Positions 6,682 to 13,886 of a stretch of 15,116 bases of DNA are shown in pieces. The notes beneath the pieces are model-generated. The model was not told the origin of the DNA, did no database searches, and saw only the letters and a list, made by a program, of their open reading frames with translations. Source of the stretch: Candidatus Heimdallarchaeota archaeon (GTDB lineage: Archaea; Asgardarchaeota; Heimdallarchaeia; JABLTI01); assembly GCA_019894765.1 (NCBI GenBank), contig JAGXNT010000081.1, positions 1 to 15,116 of the forward strand, read 5' to 3'. The position numbers were made by a program, and so were the translations under genes. The first letter of the stretch is position 1. Every line of letters begins with the position of its first letter.

Positions 6682-8340
6682 ATGATTGACTGTGAAGACG
6701 TAATAAAAATCTATTCAGATCCGGAAACAAATGTTAGAATTGCAGCACTAAGAGGTATTGATTTAAAAATCAATAAAGGTGAAGTTGTTTCCATAGTAGG
6801 TCCAAGCGGATCTGGTAAATCTACTCTAATAAAAATACTAGCTGGGATAGAAGCCATTTCAAGTGGTGAAGCAAGAGTAGGAGAATTTGAACTCGAAAAA
6901 ATGAGTCTAAAAGATCTACTAAATTATAGACTAAAGTCTGTAGGGTTAGTACACCAATTCCCAGAAAGAACGCTCTTTCTTACCGGTTCAGTTTGGGACA
7001 ATATGACTTTTTCCTCAAGTCTATCCTCTAAAAACTTGACACAAAATAGGCAAGAAAACAATGAAATACTAAAAACTCTAGGAATAGACCATCTCAGAAA
7101 TAGACGAGTGAGTTTGTTATCAGGGGGAGAAATGATAAGAACAGCTATTGCTTGTATGCTTGCTAAGAAAGCTAAACTGCTTTTATGTGACGAACCAACT
7201 GGTCAATTAGACAGTGTGAACACTGAGATTGTTAAAAATACCCTTCGACAAATTTCTCGAGAGTTTGACACCACTGTACTAGTAGTTACCCATGATCCAA
7301 GATTCTTGACAGGTGTGGATAGAACGTGTGAGATCTATAGCGGAAGAGTAAGCTCACTCTATAATGCAGAAGAAAGTGCTCTTGCAAGTACAGATGAATT
7401 CCCAATAGAATTTATTGGACAATTAGATTCCTCTCAAAATGTTAGAGTCCCTCGAGAGGTTTACAGCTTATTGCAACTAAAAACGAAAGTAAAGTTCTCT
7501 ATATCAAAGGATTCTGTTGTTGAAATAAAACATCCGGAAGGGTTACTGCCGAAAAAACCTGAATTAAAAGAATTAAGAAAACAGAAAAAGCTCATAATTG
7601 AAGATTTGCCGAAAGACTACTTTGCTAGCAAAGATGTAATCATTAAAGCTACCGACATCTCAAAAATTTATACTTACAAATCCCTAGAAATCCCTGCAGT
7701 TACAAATGTGGATATGCAAATATACGATGGTGAGTTGGTGTTTATCATTGGTCCTTCTGGATCAGGAAAAACTACTCTAATTAAAGTTTTAACTGGCATG
7801 GAATCAAGTACTAGTGGAGAAATTCAAGTCCTTGATGAGGAATTACACAAACTAAATGATGCTCATAGAGCGAAGTTTCGCAGAAAAAACCTTGGAATAG
7901 TTTCTCAATTAGGAGATTTGCATCCAAATATCACTGTCAGGAAAAACCTATTCTTGAAGAAATTACTTTCTGGAGATTTCGTATTCCTGAAAAAGTATCC
8001 TCAAACTGAAATTGATGATATTCTTGAAATGTTCCAAATTACTCATAGACAAGAATCATATCCATTAGAGATTTCTGGTGGAGAATTGCAACGAGCATCC
8101 TTGGCTATTGCAAAATATGGTGAACCTGGAATACTCCTACTAGATGAACCAACAGCAAACATGGATGGCGAACTAGCTGAAAACGTAATGGAGCAATTAT
8201 ACCAAATACACCGACAACTTGGATCAACCTTGATTATTACTACCCATGATATTAATCTAGTCCGCGATGGCACTCGAGTAATTGAGCTAAAAGATGGAAA
8301 AATCAGTAGAGATGGACTAGCAACCTCAATAGAAGAATAA
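6682..8340 (+). CDS. ABC transporter ATPase with two nucleotide-binding domains
   Basis: This is a 552-residue cytosolic ATPase that should drive the upstream permease. Domain 1 has Walker A GPSGSGKST (40-48), Q-loop Gln92, signature LSGGE (146-150), Walker B LLLCDEP with Glu171, and switch His204. Domain 2 has Walker A GPSGSGKTT (357-365), Gln409, signature ISGGE (464-468), LLLDEP with Glu489, and His522. Both sites therefore look catalytically complete. The family is the MacB/LolD/BceA type normally made as a single-domain dimer; here the dimer is one chain. The linker (about 222-317) contains VRVPREVYSLLQLKTKVKFS and VVEIKHPE (about 254-284), which resembles an AbrB-type swapped-hairpin. 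The frame is open back to 6568, but the ribosome binding site and the preceding stop codon favour 6682. Confidence 0.9.
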   Translation: MIDCEDVIKIYSDPETNVRIAALRGIDLKINKGEVVSIVGPSGSGKSTLIKILAGIEAISSGEARVGEFELEKMSLKDLLNYRLKSVGLVHQFPERTLFLTGSVWDNMTFSSSLSSKNLTQNRQENNEILKTLGIDHLRNRRVSLLSGGEMIRTAIACMLAKKAKLLLCDEPTGQLDSVNTEIVKNTLRQISREFDTTVLVVTHDPRFLTGVDRTCEIYSGRVSSLYNAEESALASTDEFPIEFIGQLDSSQNVRVPREVYSLLQLKTKVKFSISKDSVVEIKHPEGLLPKKPELKELRKQKKLIIEDLPKDYFASKDVIIKATDISKIYTYKSLEIPAVTNVDMQIYDGELVFIIGPSGSGKTTLIKVLTGMESSTSGEIQVLDEELHKLNDAHRAKFRRKNLGIVSQLGDLHPNITVRKNLFLKKLLSGDFVFLKKYPQTEIDDILEMFQITHRQESYPLEISGGELQRASLAIAKYGEPGILLLDEPTANMDGELAENVMEQLYQIHRQLGSTLIITTHDINLVRDGTRVIELKDGKISRDGLATSIEE

Positions 8341-8360
8341 AAAAATAAGAGATAAGAAAG
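8339..8360 (-). terminator. T-rich terminator of the GNAT-fusion gene
   Basis: Just after the TGA at 8368-8366, the minus strand reads a pyrimidine-rich stretch ending in seven T (8345-8339). No stem is visible, but T-rich tracts terminate archaeal transcription by themselves. It also overlaps the stop of the convergent ATPase gene, for which no plus-strand T run is seen. Confidence 0.35.
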
Positions 8361-8365
8361 CTAAA

Positions 8366-11300
8366 TCATTTATCCTTCAATAAATCACTAAGATTGTTAC
8401 TCCCAAAAGGGGCAATCTGATCTAATTGTGTGGTTAGTATATAGAGAGTATTCAGTATAATCGTTTCTTTTGGTTTTACTTTGATTTCTCTAGCATTTCT
8501 GGACAATGAAATATAAGTTAGATTTGGTGAATACGGATAAACGCTGTTAATAAATTGCCCTCTTGAGCAAACAACACCGAAGTAGTATTTGTTATCTGCT
8601 TTCTTAAATGCAGACCACAAATTTCCATATAATTTCTCATTTCCAACATCAGATTCATGATCTTGTAATTGGTAAGTCATAGTGTTTCCTTGTTTATCTT
8701 GGATGAAATAGCGATCTTTTTCTGAATTTGATGTTTTCAAATCAGCGGTTGTGTGAGTATAGAGATATCTTGTTGATCCCGACAGATTTGTTAATACTTG
8801 CTGACCTAGAACAATTGGAGAATATGGGAGTGTTAAGAATCGATTATCAACTTGTATGCCCTTTATTGCTGGATGAAATGTTAACACATTTGATTTGAAT
8901 CCAATTCCTTTCCATTTACCTTCTTCTATTTCATAAGAATCAAAGGTGATATTGTCAAAGTATTTTTCATCACCAATCCAGAAGTGTTTTGGTTTTACAA
9001 TGGGTCCGAGTCCACCATAAAAATTATTAAACCATAAGAATGGTTTGCTTTCTGGGAAGTTTGTTAGCAAGTAATTATGATCATCATCTACTGGTGATAA
9101 GAAGAAAACGTATCCTTTGAAATCCTTGCTTCCTTTGAATTTCAAGTATCCATTGTTAACTTCTAAAACTTCTTTATTTTCAAATGATGATTTTGTTACA
9201 GTAATATCCTTTTTATTATTATAGAATGCAAAAGCTATTGGTGTATCATACTTCTTGGTTTTACAATCAAAGGTGATTTTTCCACCTACAACATAGCTTT
9301 TTGGCGCTTTTATCTTGATTTCTTCTTGCCAAAATCTTTCTTTATGAGATTTTATTTTGAAGCTACTCGGTTCAGTTATCTTTTCTTCGAGAGTTATGTC
9401 GACTTTTCCTTTTAATGTTGGAGTTCCGGAAGCATCAAAAGCCACATCTATTGTTTCTTGATTCTTATCAATAATAACTCCTTGAGCTAGAGTTTCACCT
9501 TCAACTTTATTGATGAATCCAAATTTCTTCATATTTTCAGCGAAACGATAAAATTGTAGTTCATTATCAGGAGAATAGTGAAACTTTTCTTGCCACATTT
9601 TCCTAACTGCTTGCCAAGAATCTGTAAAATAGTAATAAGTGAATGGTGTTTCATAACTAGTTTTGCCTTTCAACTCAGCTATTTTATAGTCGATAGTTGG
9701 AAATCTTCTTGGACGAATTTTATCAATTTTACTTAAATCATGGAGAAATCCAATTGTTCCACTAACGTACTCAGTTGCTCTCCAACCCTCAGAAAAATTT
9801 GAGGGATCATCTTCGAAAATAGTTGGAACTTCATCCATGTTTCCAGTTTTTATTCCATCCTTTGTTGGTATAATTATATTCTTAACATCTGTTTGTCCAG
9901 GCCACCAAAAGGATCTTAGTTGTATACCTAGATCACTAATTGGTTTATCTGTAAGGTTTTCAACCAAGTATTTGAAACCGATTGGTTCATTGCTTGTTGG
10001 AACAAAGACCTTTCTTGTTACTTTAATTCCTTTTTTATCCTCTGATAGACCAGTGCTATATATCCAAACGCCATTGATTTCTTCTTTTATTTCATGTGCT
10101 AATTGTAGATTAAAGAATTCACTACCATCATCATCAAAAGGATAGCCTAGAATTATGGCATTTCCATTTATGCACAATTTTCTGAGTTTATCTGTGATAA
10201 AGATTTCATTTGACCAAGGTTGTGGTTTTCTATTGAATCTAACCAAGTAATGTTTGTTTTCTATGTAAACAAGCTCCTCAAATTCATATACCACAGATTT
10301 GTTTTCGTTGAAGATGACTATTGGTAATAGCCTCTCTTGTAATAATTCATTATCCTTTGTTGTTGCTCTAACCTTAACAAAATCAACAACTGTATCTGTG
10401 CTTCCTGTCTCTGTTGCAACCTCAAGTATAGTATCATATTTTGAAATTTTCACTTCGTGTTGTTTTTTCTTAAAAGTAATGAAATCTGTATCAGTTAATT
10501 CAATTTTAACTGCTTTTTCTTCACCAAAGCAATTTGTAATTTCAAGTGGTAATGTAAATTGATGATTTGGAATTGCATTATAATTAGCTGGAGATGTCAA
10601 AATCTTAATTGCATGTAAAGGTGCTTTCCCTATTTTTAATGGAAAACTAACCCCATCGCTTTCAATATTAAATGTAATTTGATGTTCACTGTAGTTTTGA
10701 TGATGAATTTTCATATCAAATTCATTTGTATCATGAGTGAAATTAGCTGTAAACTGGAGAATTTTCTCCATTTTTGGTTTTACAGTAATATCTTGTATTT
10801 TTTCACCTTTTAATTTGAATTTTTCAGAATGTTGAATATTAATTTGAAACTTCTTAGCAGTAGAACCATTATTTCTGATTATCAATGTTATTGGAAATTC
10901 TTCAAAACCAATAAATGCTTCAGTATTTGGTACTGATGCTTTTACAAATAAATCATCATTCACTGATTTCTTATGAAATCCACTAATGCAACCAATGCTT
11001 CTATCAATCCATACTTCCAGAGAATTCTTTTCATCCATCACAAAGTCGTACTTGTAAATAGTCATTTTCTCTTCGAATTCTTCATCCGGAATTTGATTAA
11101 TTACTGGTTTAAAAGACTCATACCAAGAATATTTCTCAAACATGTCCTGAAAGAGCGGATAGACTAGTATTTGAGGAATATAATTCTCAAGATAACAAGA
11201 GGTATCTGGACGCCATTTGTACCCTTGTTTCTTATAGAGAGGCATCGCCTTAAGATTTCCACCCCATGTATGAAGAGAAATTAATGGAGCTTTATGTTTT

Positions 11301-11719
11301 AGTGCGTGTTTAGTGGACTCTAAGAGAAGAGCTTTTCCAAATTTTTGTCCTTGATAAGCAGGATCAACCCCTATTAACCCAACATACCAAGCATCTGCTA
11401 GATTCCAGGATCTATTACAGAAACTTATACCCACTATTTTATTCTCATCATCAGGGGCATTAATAATGAAACGACTTGAATGATCAAAACCTTTGAATCT
11501 CTTTTCTAAATATTCGCCAGTAAATTCGAAATTCCCACCAAAACCACCTGGCCAGCTATCGGTATCATTGAAAGTCTTATAGCAACTCGCTAAAGCGTCG
11601 TAGTCTTTTCTTTCCTCACGTAATGTTCTAATCAATTCTGTTTTTTCATCTTGTAGGAAGATTATTTCTCTAATATCCATACTGGTCTTATCTGTGCTTT
11701 TTTTAGGGGGCATTTCCAT
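8366..11719 (-). CDS. GNAT N-acetyltransferase fused to a long series of beta-rich domains
   Basis: This is a protein of 1117 residues with no signal peptide or membrane helix, so it is probably cytosolic. Residues about 14-185 are a GNAT acetyltransferase: the strand WYVGLIGVDP (111-120), the acetyl-CoA loop QGQKFGKALL (123-132, Lys126 where a Gly is common), Asn155, and MPLYKKQGYKW (159-169) with Tyr162 in the usual general-acid place. From about 220 the chain is almost all beta strand: a CARDB/Ig-like stretch (265-350), another near 370-470, then a longer region (480-720) with the look of a carbohydrate-active beta-sandwich (Trp- and Asp-rich, for example FWWPGQTD at 604-611), and further beta domains to the end. 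Only the GNAT part is assigned with confidence. GGTGA at 11724-11720 lies directly before the ATG at 11719 and six bases before the ATG at 11713, so translation may start at Met3. The acceptor substrate is unknown. Confidence 0.75.
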   Translation of the reverse strand: MEMPPKKSTDKTSMDIREIIFLQDEKTELIRTLREERKDYDALASCYKTFNDTDSWPGGFGGNFEFTGEYLEKRFKGFDHSSRFIINAPDDENKIVGISFCNRSWNLADAWYVGLIGVDPAYQGQKFGKALLLESTKHALKHKAPLISLHTWGGNLKAMPLYKKQGYKWRPDTSCYLENYIPQILVYPLFQDMFEKYSWYESFKPVINQIPDEEFEEKMTIYKYDFVMDEKNSLEVWIDRSIGCISGFHKKSVNDDLFVKASVPNTEAFIGFEEFPITLIIRNNGSTAKKFQINIQHSEKFKLKGEKIQDITVKPKMEKILQFTANFTHDTNEFDMKIHHQNYSEHQITFNIESDGVSFPLKIGKAPLHAIKILTSPANYNAIPNHQFTLPLEITNCFGEEKAVKIELTDTDFITFKKKQHEVKISKYDTILEVATETGSTDTVVDFVKVRATTKDNELLQERLLPIVIFNENKSVVYEFEELVYIENKHYLVRFNRKPQPWSNEIFITDKLRKLCINGNAIILGYPFDDDGSEFFNLQLAHEIKEEINGVWIYSTGLSEDKKGIKVTRKVFVPTSNEPIGFKYLVENLTDKPISDLGIQLRSFWWPGQTDVKNIIIPTKDGIKTGNMDEVPTIFEDDPSNFSEGWRATEYVSGTIGFLHDLSKIDKIRPRRFPTIDYKIAELKGKTSYETPFTYYYFTDSWQAVRKMWQEKFHYSPDNELQFYRFAENMKKFGFINKVEGETLAQGVIIDKNQETIDVAFDASGTPTLKGKVDITLEEKITEPSSFKIKSHKERFWQEEIKIKAPKSYVVGGKITFDCKTKKYDTPIAFAFYNNKKDITVTKSSFENKEVLEVNNGYLKFKGSKDFKGYVFFLSPVDDDHNYLLTNFPESKPFLWFNNFYGGLGPIVKPKHFWIGDEKYFDNITFDSYEIEEGKWKGIGFKSNVLTFHPAIKGIQVDNRFLTLPYSPIVLGQQVLTNLSGSTRYLYTHTTADLKTSNSEKDRYFIQDKQGNTMTYQLQDHESDVGNEKLYGNLWSAFKKADNKYYFGVVCSRGQFINSVYPYSPNLTYISLSRNAREIKVKPKETIILNTLYILTTQLDQIAPFGSNNLSDLLKDK

Positions 11720-11724
11720 TCACC
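11720..11724 (-). promoter_or_regulatory. GGTGA ribosome binding site suggesting start at 11713
   Basis: Minus-strand GGTGA is a typical archaeal Shine-Dalgarno core. It abuts the ATG at 11719, which is too close, but is six bases from the in-frame ATG at 11713. The likely effect is loss of two residues from the annotated N-terminus. Confidence 0.45.
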
Positions 11725-11776
11725 AAAGCGAGATTCTCTCTCAAAATTCCCAATGGAAGTTTAGCGAGAACTCATC

Positions 11777-12502
11777 TTATTTTAGCTTTGGGTTTACTCT
11801 AGAAGTTTCTTGTTCTTTTTCAGCGAATATTTTTGGTTCTTGAGCTATCTCAGCGCTTCTATATGCTAGTCTATTAACAAGTATAAGCAACGAGCCTAGC
11901 ATTAGAAAAACAACAACTAAAACTCCTAACGCAAGAAAATAATAACCCAAACCTATTGCATCAATATCCAAGAAAGGATAAAGATAACTACCAAAGAATT
12001 TCCCATTAATAACAGACCAAATTATATAGAGAATCGGATAGATAATCCAGAAAGCAAGATAAGGAAATTTGTACTTTACATTCTTCAAAGTAAAAATCCA
12101 ATCAATAAGAAAAGCTATTGGGACAAGATAATGAATTACAAGATTAGTGAAAATACCATATGGTGTTGTTGGATTGTAAAGTGAGCTAAGCATTATTGCA
12201 TATCCTAAGAAGGTAATTGTGATATAGATTGTTATTCCACCTTTTAATGCACCCTCAACTTTCTTCAGCCTATCAGAGTTAAAATTAAAAATGACTGCAA
12301 GTGTTAACCATATCGCAACCAAAAAATTAGTTTGCATTGTGTAATACCTATAGCTTCTGATACCAGCAAGAAAACCTGATAATGCATCTACTTGAGTTTG
12401 TGCTGTTCTCACAAACATTAAAATTAATACCGACCAAACGAATAATCCTAGTACTATCCTATAACTGAAGACAAAATTTCTGAAGTGTTTCCAATTAAAC
12501 AA
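11777..12502 (-). CDS. Pr6Pr-like (FAR-17a/AIG1-related) six-helix membrane protein
   Basis: This is a 241-residue membrane protein with about six helices: near 14-33, 57-75, 88-110, 118-140, 147-166 and 182-210. The motifs YYTMQTNFLVAIWL (53-66), HYLVPIAFLIDW (near 129-140), a YP pair in a helix, then YPFLDIDAIGLGY match the conserved pattern of Pr6Pr/FAR-17a-like integral membrane proteins. Eukaryotic AIG1/ADTRP relatives hydrolyse fatty-acid esters of hydroxy fatty acids; whether this holds here is unknown. The C-terminal 30 residues are charged and probably cytoplasmic. The start is TTG at 12502, since the next in-frame Met (29) lies after most of the first helix. It is 57 bases upstream of the GNAT-fusion gene on the same strand, so the two could be cotranscribed, although that gap has weak promoter-like AT content. 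Confidence 0.65.
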   Translation of the reverse strand: MFNWKHFRNFVFSYRIVLGLFVWSVLILMFVRTAQTQVDALSGFLAGIRSYRYYTMQTNFLVAIWLTLAVIFNFNSDRLKKVEGALKGGITIYITITFLGYAIMLSSLYNPTTPYGIFTNLVIHYLVPIAFLIDWIFTLKNVKYKFPYLAFWIIYPILYIIWSVINGKFFGSYLYPFLDIDAIGLGYYFLALGVLVVVFLMLGSLLILVNRLAYRSAEIAQEPKIFAEKEQETSRVNPKLK

Positions 12503-12514
12503 AGGAATTGCCAG

Positions 12515-12528
12515 CTATAAGTTTTAAC
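12515..12528 (-). promoter_or_regulatory. Possible TATA box of the Pr6Pr-like gene
   Basis: Minus-strand GTTAAAACTTATAG covers the -13 to -26 region relative to the TTG at 12502. Its 5' part is near the expected archaeal TATA position for a leaderless or very short leader transcript. Confidence 0.3.
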
Positions 12529-12592
12529 GTTCTATTGATATGATATTGTAAATTAAAAAGTATTGCAAGATAGAATGGTTGTTTGACCAGAG

Positions 12593-12600
12593 TATTAAAA
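12593..12600 (+). promoter_or_regulatory. TATA box of the small membrane protein gene
   Basis: TATTAAAA is centred 28 bases before the ATG at 12625. This supports that ATG over the upstream in-frame TTG (12610) and ATG (12616). Confidence 0.4.
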
Positions 12601-12624
12601 TGAGAATAATTGGTAATGTATTTT

Positions 12625-13080
12625 ATGAGTGAAAAACTATCGGTAAATTGGAAATTAATTATTATTCGAGTTACCTATTGGATTGGAGTGATTCTTGATT
12701 TTCTCATGGCTTTAGCAACAACGATCTATATGCTTTCACCGGGTGATACTTTTATCAATGATATTTTTGGGTATTCAACAATTACTGATATTGGATATGC
12801 GATTCTGGTTTTCGAAACAGCATTAATGCTAGGTTGGACAACCTTACTCATATGGGCTGATAGGAAACCAATAGAACGTAGAGGTGTTTTACTCTTAACT
12901 ATCGTCCCAGTTGTTGGAATGATGTTTGTCTTTAATATCGTTGGTTTTGTTGGTGGAAATCCCTTCATTTCCGTTTTCACGATAGTAATTCAATCGCTAA
13001 TAATTGTGCTATATATTGCTAGCTTTATTTTAGCAACAAAACTAGCGAAGAAAAACGAGAGTTTCTCTGAAAACTCTTAA
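12625..13080 (+). CDS. Hypothetical four-helix membrane protein
   Basis: This is a small membrane protein of 151 residues from the ATG at 12625. Four hydrophobic helices lie near 14-37, 55-80, 87-111 and 118-140, separated by short loops with a basic inside loop (ADRKPIERRG). Its ends are polar: MSEKLSVNWK at the front and KLAKKNESFSENS at the back. I do not recognise the family and see no catalytic motif. In-frame alternatives upstream are ATG at 12616 and TTG at 12610, adding three or five residues. The TATA-like box at 12593-12600 favours 12625. It is divergent from the Pr6Pr-like gene and followed by a T8 run, so it is probably its own transcript. Confidence 0.6.
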   Translation: MSEKLSVNWKLIIIRVTYWIGVILDFLMALATTIYMLSPGDTFINDIFGYSTITDIGYAILVFETALMLGWTTLLIWADRKPIERRGVLLLTIVPVVGMMFVFNIVGFVGGNPFISVFTIVIQSLIIVLYIASFILATKLAKKNESFSENS

Positions 13081-13083
13081 TAC

Positions 13084-13091
13084 TTTTTTTT
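13084..13091 (+). terminator. T8 tract after the four-helix protein gene
   Basis: Eight consecutive T start four bases after the TAA at 13078-13080, with no stem in front. A bare T run of this length at a gene end fits archaeal termination. Confidence 0.4.
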
Positions 13092-13140
13092 CATTTGGAA
13101 AATTATTTATTTTAGTGATTCAATAAAAACTTGAGTTATT

Positions 13141-13518
13141 ATGATAAATGAAATTCTCATCTATATTGGATCAGCTATAATTATTGTTTGGGGAATTGCC
13201 CATGAATTTGCTACTAAAAGTGTTGTAAAAGGATTCGGAGACATATCTGAAGATAATAAGAAGATAATTACTCTTGAGTGGATTGCTGAAGGCATTGCGC
13301 TTTGTTTTATTGGCATTCTTGCAATTTTCGTGACTGCATTCGGTGACCCAACTACTTTAACTAACCAACTTGTATATTGGATTAGCTCAGGAACTATGTT
13401 GGGATTAGGCATTCTTACATTATTAACTGGTGCCAGAACACCAATTATACCATTCAAAATTTGCCCTATAGTTTTGACTGTAGTTATAATATTATTCATG
13501 TTAGGAAGTTTGTTATGA
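13141..13518 (+). CDS. Hypothetical small membrane protein with four helices
   Basis: This is a 125-residue membrane protein with helices near 4-20, 48-68, 77-97 and 103-123. A short polar loop KGFGDISEDNKKIITLEWIAEG (about 30-51) contains conserved-looking acidic and Trp residues, and WGIAHEFATKSVV (17-29) begins after the first helix. Similar small membrane proteins with an FGDISEDN-like loop are, from memory, common in archaeal and bacterial genomes, but no function is known to me. The start is ATG, preceded by an AT-rich stretch (13103-13114) that could be a TATA box about 32 bases upstream. It ends in TGA, and a T7 run follows at 13537-13543. Confidence 0.6.
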   Translation: MINEILIYIGSAIIIVWGIAHEFATKSVVKGFGDISEDNKKIITLEWIAEGIALCFIGILAIFVTAFGDPTTLTNQLVYWISSGTMLGLGILTLLTGARTPIIPFKICPIVLTVVIILFMLGSLL

Positions 13519-13536
13519 TACAAACTTCAGTATTAA

Positions 13537-13543
13537 TTTTTTT
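13537..13543 (+). terminator. T7 tract after the 125-residue membrane protein gene
   Basis: Seven T lie 19 bases after the TGA at 13516-13518 and are likely the transcript end. They overlap, on the other strand, the TAA of the UvrA-like fragment. Confidence 0.35.
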
Positions 13544-13697
13544 AGAATCTTCTGCGAGCCTCATGATAAAGTGTATCATAAACAAGTGAGCTCTTTCCTG
13601 AACCGGAAATTCCAGTAACAACTGTTAAACCATCATGTATTTCTACATCGACATTTTTCAGATTGTTTTCTTTCGCACCCTCGATTTTGATTTTCAT
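13542..13697 (-). pseudogene. uvrA: Truncated UvrA N-terminus (excinuclease ABC subunit A remnant)
   Basis: This minus-strand frame runs from ATG at 13697 to TAA at 13544-13542 and encodes 51 residues, starting [20 protein letters not shown]. It continues through [12 protein letters not shown] (26-37) to [14 protein letters not shown] (38-51). This is the classic start of UvrA, the DNA-damage recognition ATPase of nucleotide excision repair: the GA.E.NLK motif, the Walker A loop GISGSGKSS, and the RRRF/RRY segment after it. A full UvrA has about 900 or more residues; here the frame stops where the family continues. Beyond the stop, the minus strand is antisense to the 125-residue membrane protein gene, and no frame resumes UvrA. 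There is no internal stop or frameshift, so the break may be recent or the stub may be a real small protein. It is too short for routine ORF calling. Confidence 0.75.
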
Positions 13698-13886
13698 TGA
13701 AATCTCTCGATTTTTACATCTCTGAAGTGTTTATCCTTTTCCCTTATCTCTATTAATCTATTTTGGATATAATAGTAACTTTTTCTTTTTTAGTAATCTT
13801 GTTGATAGGAGATTACCGAAAGTAAATTTAGAAATCATTTTTCTTAACTTGAATAACTTTAAAAGAACCACATTAGCTGTTATTTT
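13698..13886. other. Intergenic region upstream of both the UvrA stub and the oligopeptidase gene
   Basis: This 189-base divergent, very AT-rich spacer contains no open frame that looks coding. It carries the promoter of the oligopeptidase gene at its right end. On the minus strand, GGATAAAC near 13727-13734 is about 33 bases before the stub's ATG but is a poor TATA match. I see no repeat, tRNA or integration-site structure in it. Confidence 0.4.
13858..13865 (+). promoter_or_regulatory. TATA box of the oligopeptidase B gene
   Basis: TTTAAAAG is centred about 25 bases before the ATG at 13887, and the ATAAC in front of it lies where a BRE would be. The position implies a leaderless transcript; no Shine-Dalgarno sequence precedes the ATG. 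Confidence 0.5.

Noticed and set aside
11727..11769. Direct repeat AGCGAGA before the GNAT-fusion gene
   Set aside because: Two seven-base copies 36 bases apart, one lying over the end of the Pr6Pr-like gene region, are too little to claim an operator.
13161..13523. Minus-strand frame of 120 residues opposite the 125-residue membrane gene
   Set aside because: It is the antisense of a hydrophobic coding region with no recognisable motif, while the plus-strand frame has a normal membrane protein pattern.
13514..13580. Inverted repeat TATGATAC / GTATCATA flanking the end of the UvrA stub
   Set aside because: Eight bases of simple AT-rich sequence 51 bases apart can occur by chance; there is no duplication of target sequence or transposase remnant to support an insertion.
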